NCBI RefSeq assembly: GCF_036323495.1 | Contig: NZ_AP028947.1 | Coordinates: 558,001-622,000 of the forward strand | DNA: 64,000 bases | Reading direction: 5' to 3' | DNA from: Limnobacter thiooxidans | GTDB lineage: Bacteria > Pseudomonadota > Gammaproteobacteria > Burkholderiales > Burkholderiaceae_B | Shown here: positions 33,218 through 41,420 of the stretch, piece by piece | Numbering within the stretch: position 1 is the stretch's first letter | Layout: each line of letters starts with the position of its first letter | Made by a program: the position numbers and the translations under genes | The notes under the pieces: model-generated | The model's database searches: none | Told to the model about the DNA's origin: nothing | Seen by the model: only the letters and a program-made list of their open reading frames with translations

Positions 33218-34345
33218 ATGTCCATACATCGATCCAGGAAGTACAGTCAAGGTTACGGAACCGTACTGGTCGCTTTGATCGGTGCAGCGGGTGTGGCGGG
33301 GACCATCGGCTACGAGGCACGGCTGCAGGGCCAGACCGGCGAGCGCAACGAGTCGCTGAAAGGCTATTTGCAGGCGCGCGAACTGGCTTCCGAGCGGGTC
33401 ATGATGATGCTGACCGCACTTGAAAAGGCAGCGGTGACACCCATTACCTTGCAAGGTGTCAATGCCGCTTCAGCCGACGTGGCGATTGCGCAGAACAGTC
33501 CAAATTCCCTTGAAGAACTGAGCAGCCAGAGCGGGGTCAATTTCTCTTCGCTGGGGCAGCAGTTAGGGGCAGAGGTACAAGCCACTTCAGGCTTTAAAAA
33601 TGCCAGCCTGGAGTTGAACACCCGTATGCTGGGTGCGCAACCACGTGTGCTGCGTGATGCCCACGGCATTCCGGTCAGCCTGGAGTACACACTGCGGGTG
33701 AAAGGCAAGGGCTATTATTTCTGCCCTGCTGCTGGCAGCAAAACCGGTTGTGCCACGGGCGAGGCGGCCGCAGATTTGCGCTGGAAGGTACCTTTGCAGG
33801 TTGCAGCGTTGCCGGTCACGCCCCCGTCGGTAACACCAACAACGCCGACCACTACAACAGGCACTGGAACGCCCGTGACTACTGGATCAACGGGTGGTGG
33901 CGGCGGCGGTGGCGGAAGCGACCCCTGTGCAGCCTTGGCTCCACAAAACAGCAACCCCAATACAACCTCTGCAAGTTCTGTGGCAATCGCGACAAACACT
34001 GGCACGTTGACTTGCACGTCTGGCAATGTGGGGGCTGGTGGCAGCATCACGGTGGGCGGCAACGCGACAAATGGGCAGGGCACCAGCAACACGCAGGGTT
34101 CGGCAACCCATGGCAGCAATAACATTCATTCCACAACTACTGGCAATGGGTCTTTTGCTGGCAACACCACGACCAACGGCAATGGCACCCAGACCCAAAG
34201 TTCAGGCAACGCGGGCAATGTGCACAATGTGCCTGGGGCGACCACATCCACAGTGCCTGTAGTGGGCAGTTCCAGTGGAAAGTACTACCAGGCCACGTTA
34301 AGTGGTTCGCAAAGCAACAGGGCATTGCACCCATGGGAGCAATAA
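33218..34345 (+). CDS. PilX-like protein with Gly/Asn/Thr-rich tail
   Basis: A 375-residue protein. The N-terminus has QGYGTVLVALIGAAGVAGT, a prepilin-like helix with Gly before an aromatic but without the usual Glu5, as in PilX-type minor pilins. After a globular part with Cys residues (about 35-190) comes a Pro/Thr linker (VTPPSVTPTTPTTTTGTGT), an eight-Gly run at about 227-234, and about 110 residues rich in Asn, Gly, Thr and Ser. Such a tail is unusual for a pilin and looks like a surface-exposed, flexible or adhesive region. GGAG precedes the ATG at 33218. Confidence 0.7.
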   Translation: MSIHRSRKYSQGYGTVLVALIGAAGVAGTIGYEARLQGQTGERNESLKGYLQARELASERVMMMLTALEKAAVTPITLQGVNAASADVAIAQNSPNSLEELSSQSGVNFSSLGQQLGAEVQATSGFKNASLELNTRMLGAQPRVLRDAHGIPVSLEYTLRVKGKGYYFCPAAGSKTGCATGEAAADLRWKVPLQVAALPVTPPSVTPTTPTTTTGTGTPVTTGSTGGGGGGGGSDPCAALAPQNSNPNTTSASSVAIATNTGTLTCTSGNVGAGGSITVGGNATNGQGTSNTQGSATHGSNNIHSTTTGNGSFAGNTTTNGNGTQTQSSGNAGNVHNVPGATTSTVPVVGSSSGKYYQATLSGSQSNRALHPWEQ

Positions 34346-34938
34346 TGAAATCGCGCGTGCGTGGCGACACGCTGATCTCGGTGTTGATCGGCGTGGCCTT
34401 GCTCAGCGTGGTGATCGTGGCCAGTGTGCAGGGTTCCGCAGGTATGCAGTTGATCAGCGCCAATATGCGCCAGCTTCTCCAGGGGGGCATGGTGTCGCTG
34501 GACGTGGCGGAAATTCTGAAGGCGAGAGCTCAGACCATTGCGGCCAGCGATGATTCATCGTCGACCAAGCTGGCGCAATTGAACGGATTCGTGAATGCGT
34601 TAACGCCCAAGTTGCAATTGCTGGGCAGCGACAGTTCAGACACCAGCGGCTACGACATTGATGTGTCTTCGGCTCAGTTGGTAGACAGTGATTTTGCCCA
34701 ACTCACCTTGAATGTCAGCTGGAATTCCACCACAGGGCAAATGAATTCTGCGGAAGGACAAACCCTGAAGCTGCCGCTTGCTGCGGTGAATAGCGGGGGG
34801 GCAAACACAGGTTCGCGGGTGAGCATGCTGGGGTGGTCAGATTTGTCTGAAGTAGACGCGGGCAGCGTGTATGCGCCGGACTATTCACAAGGCTACGTGC
34901 CTTCAAACCAGGCGGCTACGCCGCCTGGTTCGCTGTAA
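34345..34938 (+). CDS. Type IV minor pilin, PilV-like
   Basis: A 197-residue prepilin-like protein from ATG 34345 (GGGAG site; the stop of the previous gene overlaps by one base). The leader RVRG is followed by DTLISVLIGVALLSVVIVAS, so Phe1 is replaced by Asp and Glu5 by Ser, an atypical cut site. Context and shape fit PilV. Last of five pilin-like genes. Confidence 0.72.
   Translation: MKSRVRGDTLISVLIGVALLSVVIVASVQGSAGMQLISANMRQLLQGGMVSLDVAEILKARAQTIAASDDSSSTKLAQLNGFVNALTPKLQLLGSDSSDTSGYDIDVSSAQLVDSDFAQLTLNVSWNSTTGQMNSAEGQTLKLPLAAVNSGGANTGSRVSMLGWSDLSEVDAGSVYAPDYSQGYVPSNQAATPPGSL
34906..34930 (+). terminator. Hairpin at the 3' end of the pilin cluster
   Basis: AACCAGGCGGC (34906-34916), loop TAC, GCCGCCTGGTT (34920-34930): a perfect 11-bp stem inside the last codons of the last pilin gene. 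No T-run follows, so it may stop 3' exonucleases more than RNA polymerase. Confidence 0.5.
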
Positions 34939-34947
34939 AGCAATACG

Positions 34948-34968
34948 AAAAACCCCGTTTAATGGGTT
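34948..34968 (-). terminator. Weak terminator of the SlyB-like gene
   Basis: On the minus strand AACCC and GGGTT (plus 34964-34968 and 34951-34955) form a 5-bp stem followed by a T5 run. It overlaps the stop codon of the 34959-35435 gene. Confidence 0.4.
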
Positions 34969-35435
34969 ACGCGAGATGTACCACCACCGCTGACCACACG
35001 AACACGTTCGCCGGGGCGAAACTGTTCATCGGCATCTTGGACGTAGGCACGCAAGGTGCCGTTGTCCATGCGCACGGTGATTTCATAACCTTGACGGTTT
35101 GACGCGTTGCGTTCAACTGCCTGGCCTGTGATACCGCCAGCCACTGCACCCAGCACTGCACCTACAGCGCGGCCACTGCCACCACCAATGTTGCTGCCTG
35201 CCAAGCCACCGATGATACCGCCAGCTGCTGTGCCCACGCCGTTGGTGTCGCCTTGAATGGTCACCGTGCGAACACTTTCTACAGTGCCCTGCTCGATGGT
35301 CTGTGCGCGGCGTGTTTCGCCTTCGCGATACACCTGGCCTGAGCTGCTTTGAGTAGCGCAGCCAGCCAGCGCGGAGAGCGCGATCAAGGCCACTGCACCG
35401 GTGCTTCTGAAACTAAACTGAATTGACTTGGCCAT
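34959..35435 (-). CDS. SlyB/Pcp-type glycine-zipper outer-membrane lipoprotein
   Basis: A 158-residue lipoprotein from ATG 35435 (AAAGGA site): signal peptide with lipobox LAGC, then a Gly-zipper region (GTAAGGIIGGLAGSNIGGGS; GAVLGAVAGGITGQ) and a C-terminal strand-rich part (YEITVRMDNGTLRAYVQDAD). This is the SlyB/Pcp layout, thought to stabilise the outer membrane. The frame runs on upstream into the kinase gene but without a start site. Confidence 0.88.
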   Translation of the reverse strand: MAKSIQFSFRSTGAVALIALSALAGCATQSSSGQVYREGETRRAQTIEQGTVESVRTVTIQGDTNGVGTAAGGIIGGLAGSNIGGGSGRAVGAVLGAVAGGITGQAVERNASNRQGYEITVRMDNGTLRAYVQDADEQFRPGERVRVVSGGGTSRVTH

Positions 35436-35454
35436 GATTTGATTTCCTTTCAAG

Positions 35455-36414
35455 TTACCAGGGTTGATGGCCGAATGCGGCGGCAAACCTGGACGCAATT
35501 TCTTCCTGGCTGTATTGGTAAGTTTGCGGACCTTTGACTGCAATTTTCAAGGAGCCCATCAAACTTGCCAGTTTCGCCGCATTAACAATGCCCATGCCTT
35601 CAGTCAGGCCGTAGAGCAAGCCTCCGCGGTACGCATCGCCGCAGCCAGTTGGGTCAGCGATTTTTTCAGCTTTAACGCACGGAATATCGTGCCGTTGACC
35701 CTTTTCAAAAATCCAGCTGCCTTCGGCCCCGCGAGTCACGACAAGGGCTTCCAGTTTCTCTGAAATCTGTTCCAGAGTGAGGCCGGTGCGGTCGCACAAC
35801 ATCTTGGCCTCATAGTCATTGACAGCTGCGTAGGTTGCAAGTTCCAGAAAACGGTCCAGTTCGGGTTTGCCGAACATGGGAAGACCCTGGCCCGGGTCGA
35901 ATACGAAGGGCACACCGGCTGCTGCGAACTGCTCGGCATGCTGCATCATACCGTCGCGGCCGTCCGGGGCAATGATACCGATTGCAATGTCACCGGCATC
36001 GCTGACTTTGTTCAGGTGCGAATGGCTCATTGCACCGGGGTGAAATGCGGTGATCTGGTTGTCGTCGAGGTCGGTGGTGATGAAGGCCTGTGCGGTGAAT
36101 TCTTCTGAAACCTGTTTCACGCAAGTGGTTTCAATGCCAAGTGTTTGCAGGCGTTGAAAATATCCACCCGCGTCGTGGCCAATTGTGGCCATGGGCACCG
36201 GCTTGCCGCCCAGCATGTTCAGGCTGTAGGCGATGTTGCCTGCACAGCCGCCCCAATCCTTGCGTAGGCTGGGTACCAGGAAGGCCACGTTCAGGATGTG
36301 AACCTGGTCGGGCAGGATCTGGTCTTTGAAACGGCCTTCAAACACCATGATGGTGTCGAATGCGATGGATCCGCAAATTAAAACGCGTTTGGACTGTGTT
36401 GAATGGGTACTCAT
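35455..36414 (-). CDS. PfkB-family carbohydrate/adenosine kinase
   Basis: A 319-residue sugar or nucleoside kinase: GGCAGNIAYSLNMLGG near the N-terminus (substrate and glycine-rich motif), and DPTGCGDAYRGGLLYGL, the PfkB signature whose Asp is the catalytic base. Such genes lie after the acc-prmA-DUF3426 block in related bacteria. Adenosine or ribose-type substrate is possible; not decided by sequence alone. Confidence 0.88.
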   Translation of the reverse strand: MSTHSTQSKRVLICGSIAFDTIMVFEGRFKDQILPDQVHILNVAFLVPSLRKDWGGCAGNIAYSLNMLGGKPVPMATIGHDAGGYFQRLQTLGIETTCVKQVSEEFTAQAFITTDLDDNQITAFHPGAMSHSHLNKVSDAGDIAIGIIAPDGRDGMMQHAEQFAAAGVPFVFDPGQGLPMFGKPELDRFLELATYAAVNDYEAKMLCDRTGLTLEQISEKLEALVVTRGAEGSWIFEKGQRHDIPCVKAEKIADPTGCGDAYRGGLLYGLTEGMGIVNAAKLASLMGSLKIAVKGPQTYQYSQEEIASRFAAAFGHQPW

Positions 36415-36458
36415 GTGCAGCTTTTTCCGGTGAATGAAGTGGGTTGGCTCAGGCGGTG

Positions 36459-37262
36459 TCAGTTCTCGCGTGGGCCGTGGTCGTAAAGTTCAAGCCGAAA
36501 GCCTGTGGCAGCACTTTCGGGTAGTTGCTTGTTCAATGTGCTCAGGTTCAAGTATGCCAGCACTTCAACGGTTTGCTGGCCCGCAATAAGCGGCGCCTGG
36601 CTTGCGGAGCCTTCATCGCGCAGTTGGTAGTCGCCGGGTGCCAGTGATTTGCTGGCCATGACCAGGCCTTGGGGGTCAAGCAGTTCGATCTTCAGGTGGG
36701 GCCAGTGGCTAGGCAGGTTTTGCTGGTTGGTCAATGTCAGGTCAACGCGCACATTTTGCTCATCAAGCGCCTGCAAGCCGCTGCCCTCGACCTTCAAGGC
36801 CTGTGTGGCTGGCGTGGAAAACAGTTTTTGAACGGTGGGGGCTGATTGATTGATACGCGCAGCCAGTGCGGGAATTTGTTCTGCAAACGCGGTGCGTTGC
36901 CACCACAGGGTCTGAATTCCCAGGGCCAAAAGCAGCGCCAGGCAAGCCAATTTTAGAGCAGGGCTGCCTTGCCGGAAATTCAGCAGGGGTTTGTTGGTCG
37001 GGGATGTAGTGCCGAACAGATTTTCAGAACCTGTGCCATCTCCACCAGCAGGGTTGTGGTCGCTGCTGTAGCCGCTGTTGCTTTGGGTGGGGCTGAGGTC
37101 CAGCTTCTGCCACGCTTCAGTGTCCGCGGAGGTTAAATGCTCAATGCCTGAAAACACGGACTGGCATTGCCCGCAGCGTACTTTGCCTTCGTGCAGTTGC
37201 AATTGCCCCGACGTCACCTTGAACAGGGTGTTGCAGTTGGGGCAGCGCGTGGCCAGGCTCAT
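36459..37262 (-). CDS. Zinc-ribbon and DUF3426 membrane protein
   Basis: A 267-residue protein: N-terminal MJ0042-type zinc ribbon (CPNCNTLFKV and VRCGQCQSVF, four Cys), a polar linker, one membrane helix (LACLALLLALGIQTLWW) and a periplasmic DUF3426 domain. The family has no known function; it regularly follows prmA in Betaproteobacteria, as here. Confidence 0.92.
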   Translation of the reverse strand: MSLATRCPNCNTLFKVTSGQLQLHEGKVRCGQCQSVFSGIEHLTSADTEAWQKLDLSPTQSNSGYSSDHNPAGGDGTGSENLFGTTSPTNKPLLNFRQGSPALKLACLALLLALGIQTLWWQRTAFAEQIPALAARINQSAPTVQKLFSTPATQALKVEGSGLQALDEQNVRVDLTLTNQQNLPSHWPHLKIELLDPQGLVMASKSLAPGDYQLRDEGSASQAPLIAGQQTVEVLAYLNLSTLNKQLPESAATGFRLELYDHGPREN

Positions 37263-37283
37263 GAGGTGGGTTTGTGTGCTTGA

Positions 37284-38198
37284 TCAGTCTGCGGCTTTCT
37301 GGCCATGCAGGCACACCCAGCCGTCGCGTTCAGCCCACACCGACATGTCGATCCACTGGCGGTAATGTTCAATGACTTCTTCAGCTTGCCGCGCGAGCAC
37401 GCCAGACAAGACCAACTGGCCACCCGCTTCTACATGGGCACACAGTGAGGGTGCCAAAACCTTCAGGGGGTTGGACAAAATATTGGCCACCACCACGGGG
37501 AACTGGCGCTTGGCCAGTGGGAAGTCGGGCAGGCCACAGGGCATTTCAACGCCATTGTTGCGGGCGTTGTAGGCGGTGCTGTCGACTGCCTGGGGGTCAA
37601 TATCCACGCCAATGGCTTCAGCTGCACCCAGTTTCAATGCGGCGATGCCCAGAATGCCGGATCCGCAACCGTAATCGAGTACGGACATGCCCTTGAGCGG
37701 AAATTCGCTGAGCCAGCGCAGGCAAAGTGCAGTGGTGGGGTGTGAACCGGTGCCAAAGGCCAAGCCGGGGTCGAGGACCAGGTTGATTCGGTCATCAATG
37801 TGCTGGGGTTCGTGCCAGGAGGGCACAATCCACAGGCGGGCTGAAATGGCAATCGGGTCAAACTGGGATTGGGTCAGGCGAACCCAGTCTTCCTGGGGCA
37901 CTTCGGTGTAGTCAATTTCAGCATCACCCAGCAATTCCCCGGGAATTTCGCCGAAAATCTGTTCACCTTCGCCCTTGTTGCGAAACAGCGCCACCACGTG
38001 GTTCAAGTTCCAGGCCGCCGATTCAGGTTCCATGCCGGGCTCGCCGAACAGGGGCTGTTCGTCTTCGCTGTCGGCATTGGCGTCTTCAAGGCTGACGGCC
38101 AGTGCACCCAGTTCCATGAGCAGGTCGGACACTTCGTCCGCTTGCTCAAAGGGCAGGGTCAGTTTGGCTTGAATCAGTGGTGTGCTCTGTTGGTTCAT
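37284..38198 (-). CDS. prmA: Ribosomal protein L11 methyltransferase
   Basis: PrmA trimethylates ribosomal protein L11. The 304-residue product has the small N-terminal recognition domain and the SAM-binding core: FGTGSHPTTALCL, VLDYGCGSGILGIAALKLGA, DIDPQAV and VVVANILSNPL (the NxxxxPL-type motif). It lies between accC and the DUF3426 gene, 8 bases from accC. Confidence 0.96.
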   Translation of the reverse strand: MNQQSTPLIQAKLTLPFEQADEVSDLLMELGALAVSLEDANADSEDEQPLFGEPGMEPESAAWNLNHVVALFRNKGEGEQIFGEIPGELLGDAEIDYTEVPQEDWVRLTQSQFDPIAISARLWIVPSWHEPQHIDDRINLVLDPGLAFGTGSHPTTALCLRWLSEFPLKGMSVLDYGCGSGILGIAALKLGAAEAIGVDIDPQAVDSTAYNARNNGVEMPCGLPDFPLAKRQFPVVVANILSNPLKVLAPSLCAHVEAGGQLVLSGVLARQAEEVIEHYRQWIDMSVWAERDGWVCLHGQKAAD

Positions 38199-38206
38199 GC
38201 GTTTAC

Positions 38207-39556
38207 TTATTTGACCCGTGTTTCCAGTTTGTTTTCAAGGTAGTGGATGCTGGTGCCGCCTTCGACAAACCGTGCATCTTCCATCAATTCCCGGTGAAGT
38301 GCGGTGTTGGTCTTGATGCCATCCACCACCAATTCCGCCAAGGCTTGGCGCATGCGGGCCATGGCCTGCTTGCGGTCTTCGCCGTAGGTGATTACTTTGG
38401 CGATCATGGAGTCGTAATGGGGGGGCACGTTGTAGCCACTGTAGACATGGGAATCGACGCGCACGCCGGGGCCGCCCGGTGCATGCCAGTTCTTGATCGG
38501 GCCGGGCGAGGGCACGAACTTGAACGGGTCTTCTGCGTTGATACGGCATTCCATGGCATGGCCACGGAATTCAATATCGCGCTGGCGAAAGCGCAGTTTC
38601 TGCCCCGCCGCAATGCGGATCTGTTCCTGAACAATGTCCACGCCAGTGATCATTTCAGTCACAGGGTGTTCAACTTGAACGCGCGTGTTCATTTCAATGA
38701 AGTAGAACTCGCCGTTTTCATAGAGGAATTCGAATGTGCCAGCACCGCGATAGCCGATTTTTCGGCACGCTTCCGCACAGCGTTCGCCGATGCGTTCAAT
38801 CAGGCGTCGGGGAATGTTGGGTGCAGGTGCTTCCTCGATGACTTTTTGGTGGCGGCGCTGCATGGAACAATCGCGTTCGCCCAGCCACACGGCATTTTTG
38901 TGCTCGTCGGCCAGAATCTGGATTTCAATGTGCCGCGGGTTCTCAAGGAATTTTTCCATGTAAACCGCTGGGTTGTTGAATGCCGTTCCCGCCTCGTTTT
39001 TGGTCATGGCCACTGCGTTCACCAAGGCGGCTTCGGTATGTACCACGCGCATGCCGCGACCACCGCCACCGCCTGCGGCCTTGATAATCACCGGATAACC
39101 CACTTGTCGCGCAATTTTCACGATTTCGCGTGGATCGTCTGGTAACTCGCCTTCAGAACCCGGTACGCAAGGCACGCCGGCAGCGATCATGGCGCGCTTT
39201 GCGGACACTTTGTCGCCCATCAACAAGATGGATTCCGCGCGGGGACCAATGAACACAAAGCCGCTTTTTTCCACGCGGTCGGCGAAACTGGCGTTTTCAG
39301 ACAGAAAGCCGTAGCCGGGGTGAATGGCTTCTGAGTCAGTGACTTCGGCAGCACTGATGATGGCTGGGATGTTGAGGTAGCTTTCGCGTGAATTGGGCGG
39401 GCCAATGCAAACGGATTCATCAGCCAGCTTGACGTACTTGGCATCCACGTCGGCGGTGGAGTAAACCGCCACGGTTTTGATGCCCATTTCCTTGCAGGCG
39501 CGCAGAATGCGCAACGCTATTTCGCCACGATTGGCGATCAGAATTTTTCCGAACAT
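38207..39556 (-). CDS. accC: Biotin carboxylase, acetyl-CoA carboxylase subunit
   Basis: The ATP-dependent carboxylase that charges biotin on AccB with CO2 in the first step of fatty-acid synthesis. The 449-residue product has the ATP-grasp loop [14 protein letters not shown], the [20 protein letters not shown] block and [20 protein letters not shown], with standard start and end. It follows accB by 14 bases. Confidence 0.97.
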   Translation of the reverse strand: MFGKILIANRGEIALRILRACKEMGIKTVAVYSTADVDAKYVKLADESVCIGPPNSRESYLNIPAIISAAEVTDSEAIHPGYGFLSENASFADRVEKSGFVFIGPRAESILLMGDKVSAKRAMIAAGVPCVPGSEGELPDDPREIVKIARQVGYPVIIKAAGGGGGRGMRVVHTEAALVNAVAMTKNEAGTAFNNPAVYMEKFLENPRHIEIQILADEHKNAVWLGERDCSMQRRHQKVIEEAPAPNIPRRLIERIGERCAEACRKIGYRGAGTFEFLYENGEFYFIEMNTRVQVEHPVTEMITGVDIVQEQIRIAAGQKLRFRQRDIEFRGHAMECRINAEDPFKFVPSPGPIKNWHAPGGPGVRVDSHVYSGYNVPPHYDSMIAKVITYGEDRKQAMARMRQALAELVVDGIKTNTALHRELMEDARFVEGGTSIHYLENKLETRVK

Positions 39557-39570
39557 GGTGTGCTCCTGTT

Positions 39571-40017
39571 CTATTCGATGATGAACAGAGCTTGACCAAA
39601 CTCCACGGGCTGACCGTTTTCGACCAGAATGGCTTTGACCACGCCGGACTTGTCGCTCTCGATTTCATTGAGCAGCTTCATGGCTTCAATGATACAAATC
39701 GTCTGGCCTTCTTTCACCGTCGTGCCAATTTCCACAAAATTGGAGGCGCCGGGATTGGGCGCGCGGTAAAAGGTACCAACCATGGGCGAGGTCACTTTGT
39801 GACCCGCATCCACAGGTGCCGCGGCGGGTGCTTCAACTGCCATGGCCGGTGCGGCCATTGCTGGCGCCTGTTGCATCATTTGATGCGGCATGGCCATGGT
39901 GTATTGGGGTTGGCTTTTGACGATGCGAACCTTGCCTTCACCTTCAGTCACTTCCAGTTCGGAAATGTCGGATTCAGCCACCAGGTCGATCAATGTTTTT
40001 AGCTTTCTGAGGTCCAT
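39571..40017 (-). CDS. accB: Biotin carboxyl carrier protein of acetyl-CoA carboxylase
   Basis: A 148-residue carrier: N-terminal helical part, an Ala/Pro/Met linker (about 42-70) and a biotinyl domain with the biotin lysine in EAMKLLNEI (Lys114). It leads the accB-accC-prmA operon. In many relatives aroQ stands just upstream; it is missing here and a 232-base intergenic region with 13-bp repeats takes its place. Confidence 0.96.
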   Translation of the reverse strand: MDLRKLKTLIDLVAESDISELEVTEGEGKVRIVKSQPQYTMAMPHQMMQQAPAMAAPAMAVEAPAAAPVDAGHKVTSPMVGTFYRAPNPGASNFVEIGTTVKEGQTICIIEAMKLLNEIESDKSGVVKAILVENGQPVEFGQALFIIE

Positions 40018-40107
40018 TTACTTGCTCCATCTAGGGAGGTTGGTTGTGGGCCCGCTCAAGTGACGGGCCGTCTTGTATGGCAATGCACAACCAAGTTCAC
40101 GGTTAGC

Positions 40108-40146
40108 TTAGCTTAATAACTTAGCCTATTAACTGAGCTTAACTTC
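40108..40146. repeat. Three 13-bp tandem repeats upstream of accB
   Basis: TTAGCTTAATAAC (40108-40120), TTAGCCTATTAAC (40121-40133) and TGAGCTTAACTTC (40134-40146) are consecutive imperfect copies, with a further TTAGCTTA at 40103 and GCTTAG at 40147. The AT-rich block stands out from its surroundings and lies about 90-130 bases upstream of the accB start. It may bind a regulator of the acc operon. Confidence 0.55.
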
Positions 40147-40249
40147 GCTTAGTGTGCACTGAAAATCAATTATTTTCCACCTTGGCGGGTTGTATTGAGC
40201 CTTGCTTCATGGCTCGCCCAGCGTCAGCGTTGCGTGAGCATACCTGATT

Positions 40250-40759
40250 TTACCGGTGTAATGCGTTGGTGATCGTGCTCATCTGTATTCTGCCGGCTTC
40301 TGTCAGTAATTCATTACCATTTTCGTCCAATATGACGGTAAATGGTAATCCTCCCTGTTTGTTACCCAGGGCTTTGCCAAGCTCGGTGCCTGTCATGCCT
40401 GCCAGCACGATAGGATAATTTACTGGTGTTTTTTGAAGAAATTGTTGCACATTCGAAGGAGAATCAATGGCAATGCCGATCAACTCGACATTCCTGGCCT
40501 GAAGCTCGGGGTACAGCTCGTCCAGTTCCGGCATTTCTTCCACGCAGGGGGGGCACCACGTGGCCCAGAAGTTCAAGACCACCACCTTGCCCTTCAAGGC
40601 ACCCAGGTCGAGCGAACCGCCTTGCGGTGTTTCAAAAGTGTAGCCGTTCAAAGGGTAGGCGGGTTCACCTTGCGGTTTCAAGCCAAAATAAAGGCCAATC
40701 GCCAGGGCGATGATGGCTGTAACAATGGGGATCAGTTTGTTGCTCATTGCGCTTCTCAT
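40250..40759 (-). CDS. TlpA/ResA-type thioredoxin-fold protein
   Basis: A 169-residue membrane-anchored periplasmic thiol-disulfide protein: N-terminal helix (IPIVTAIIALAIGLYFGL), then the thioredoxin active site NFWATWCPPCVEEMPELDEL and the cis-Pro loop GLPFTVILDENG. Start 40759 overlaps the previous stop (ATGA); MSNKL four codons later is the other choice. Such genes precede aroQ-accB in relatives. Confidence 0.92.
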   Translation of the reverse strand: MRSAMSNKLIPIVTAIIALAIGLYFGLKPQGEPAYPLNGYTFETPQGGSLDLGALKGKVVVLNFWATWCPPCVEEMPELDELYPELQARNVELIGIAIDSPSNVQQFLQKTPVNYPIVLAGMTGTELGKALGNKQGGLPFTVILDENGNELLTEAGRIQMSTITNALHR

Positions 40760-41358
40760 GGTGCTTCTATCAGGCGGGCCAGGCCCGCAATGTCAGTTTG
40801 GAAAACGGTGCCGTCAGGTGCCTGCCTGTTGAGTAACCCGCGGCGTTGCATGTGGTTGGCCACCCCCAACTGGAACCAACGCTGTTTCCAGCGAAAGGCG
40901 ACAGCAGGAAATGATTTGCCAGCCAGCAAGGCGTCTTCGCAAGCGTCGAAGTTGATGTTCTGGTTTAACAGCCAGTAGTCCACTTCTTTCTCGTCGTCGG
41001 CAAATGCAATCAGGTGAATGTCGGAATGGGCGCTGCCTGTACCGTTAACCGCAGCCCCGTACACAATCGGTTCGAATTGCGCCAAACCTTGCATGAATTG
41101 GAGTGCAATTTCGCGCAATTCGTTCAATTCGCCAGGTTGGCTATCGGCTTGAAACAGGGCTTGATATGCGCGAAGTTCGTCTTGAATGTCTTGGTCAGAG
41201 GGCAGCCTGTCACGCGGAATGCGCTGTTTGCCCACTTTTGATTTCACGGCTTGGTTGCGGGCTGTGGCGTAATCCAGGCCTTCCTCGGCGATCAGGCGGG
41301 CGGCAGTCATCGCAATTTCAATGCGAAGTTCGTCTTGCGGGGCGAAGAATTCTTCCAT
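40756..41358 (-). CDS. Nucleotidyltransferase-like protein, unknown role
   Basis: A 200-residue protein found next to mpl in related bacteria. It is mainly helical at the N-terminus (LRIEIAMTAARLIAEEGLDY) and has a GTGSAHSDIHLIAF segment that recalls the GS/DxD pattern of nucleotidyltransferases, though only loosely. It overlaps the TlpA-like gene by four bases and is divergent from mpl. Confidence 0.7.
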   Translation of the reverse strand: MEEFFAPQDELRIEIAMTAARLIAEEGLDYATARNQAVKSKVGKQRIPRDRLPSDQDIQDELRAYQALFQADSQPGELNELREIALQFMQGLAQFEPIVYGAAVNGTGSAHSDIHLIAFADDEKEVDYWLLNQNINFDACEDALLAGKSFPAVAFRWKQRWFQLGVANHMQRRGLLNRQAPDGTVFQTDIAGLARLIEAP

Positions 41359-41420
41359 ACCGGCAGTGTATCCAAATTCACAGGCACTACAATATGGGCT
41401 TGTTCTGAAAGGAAGAAAGA

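Noticed and set aside
38177..39145. 322-residue frame antisense to accC
   Set aside because: A His/Phe/Val-rich shadow of the accC coding strand.
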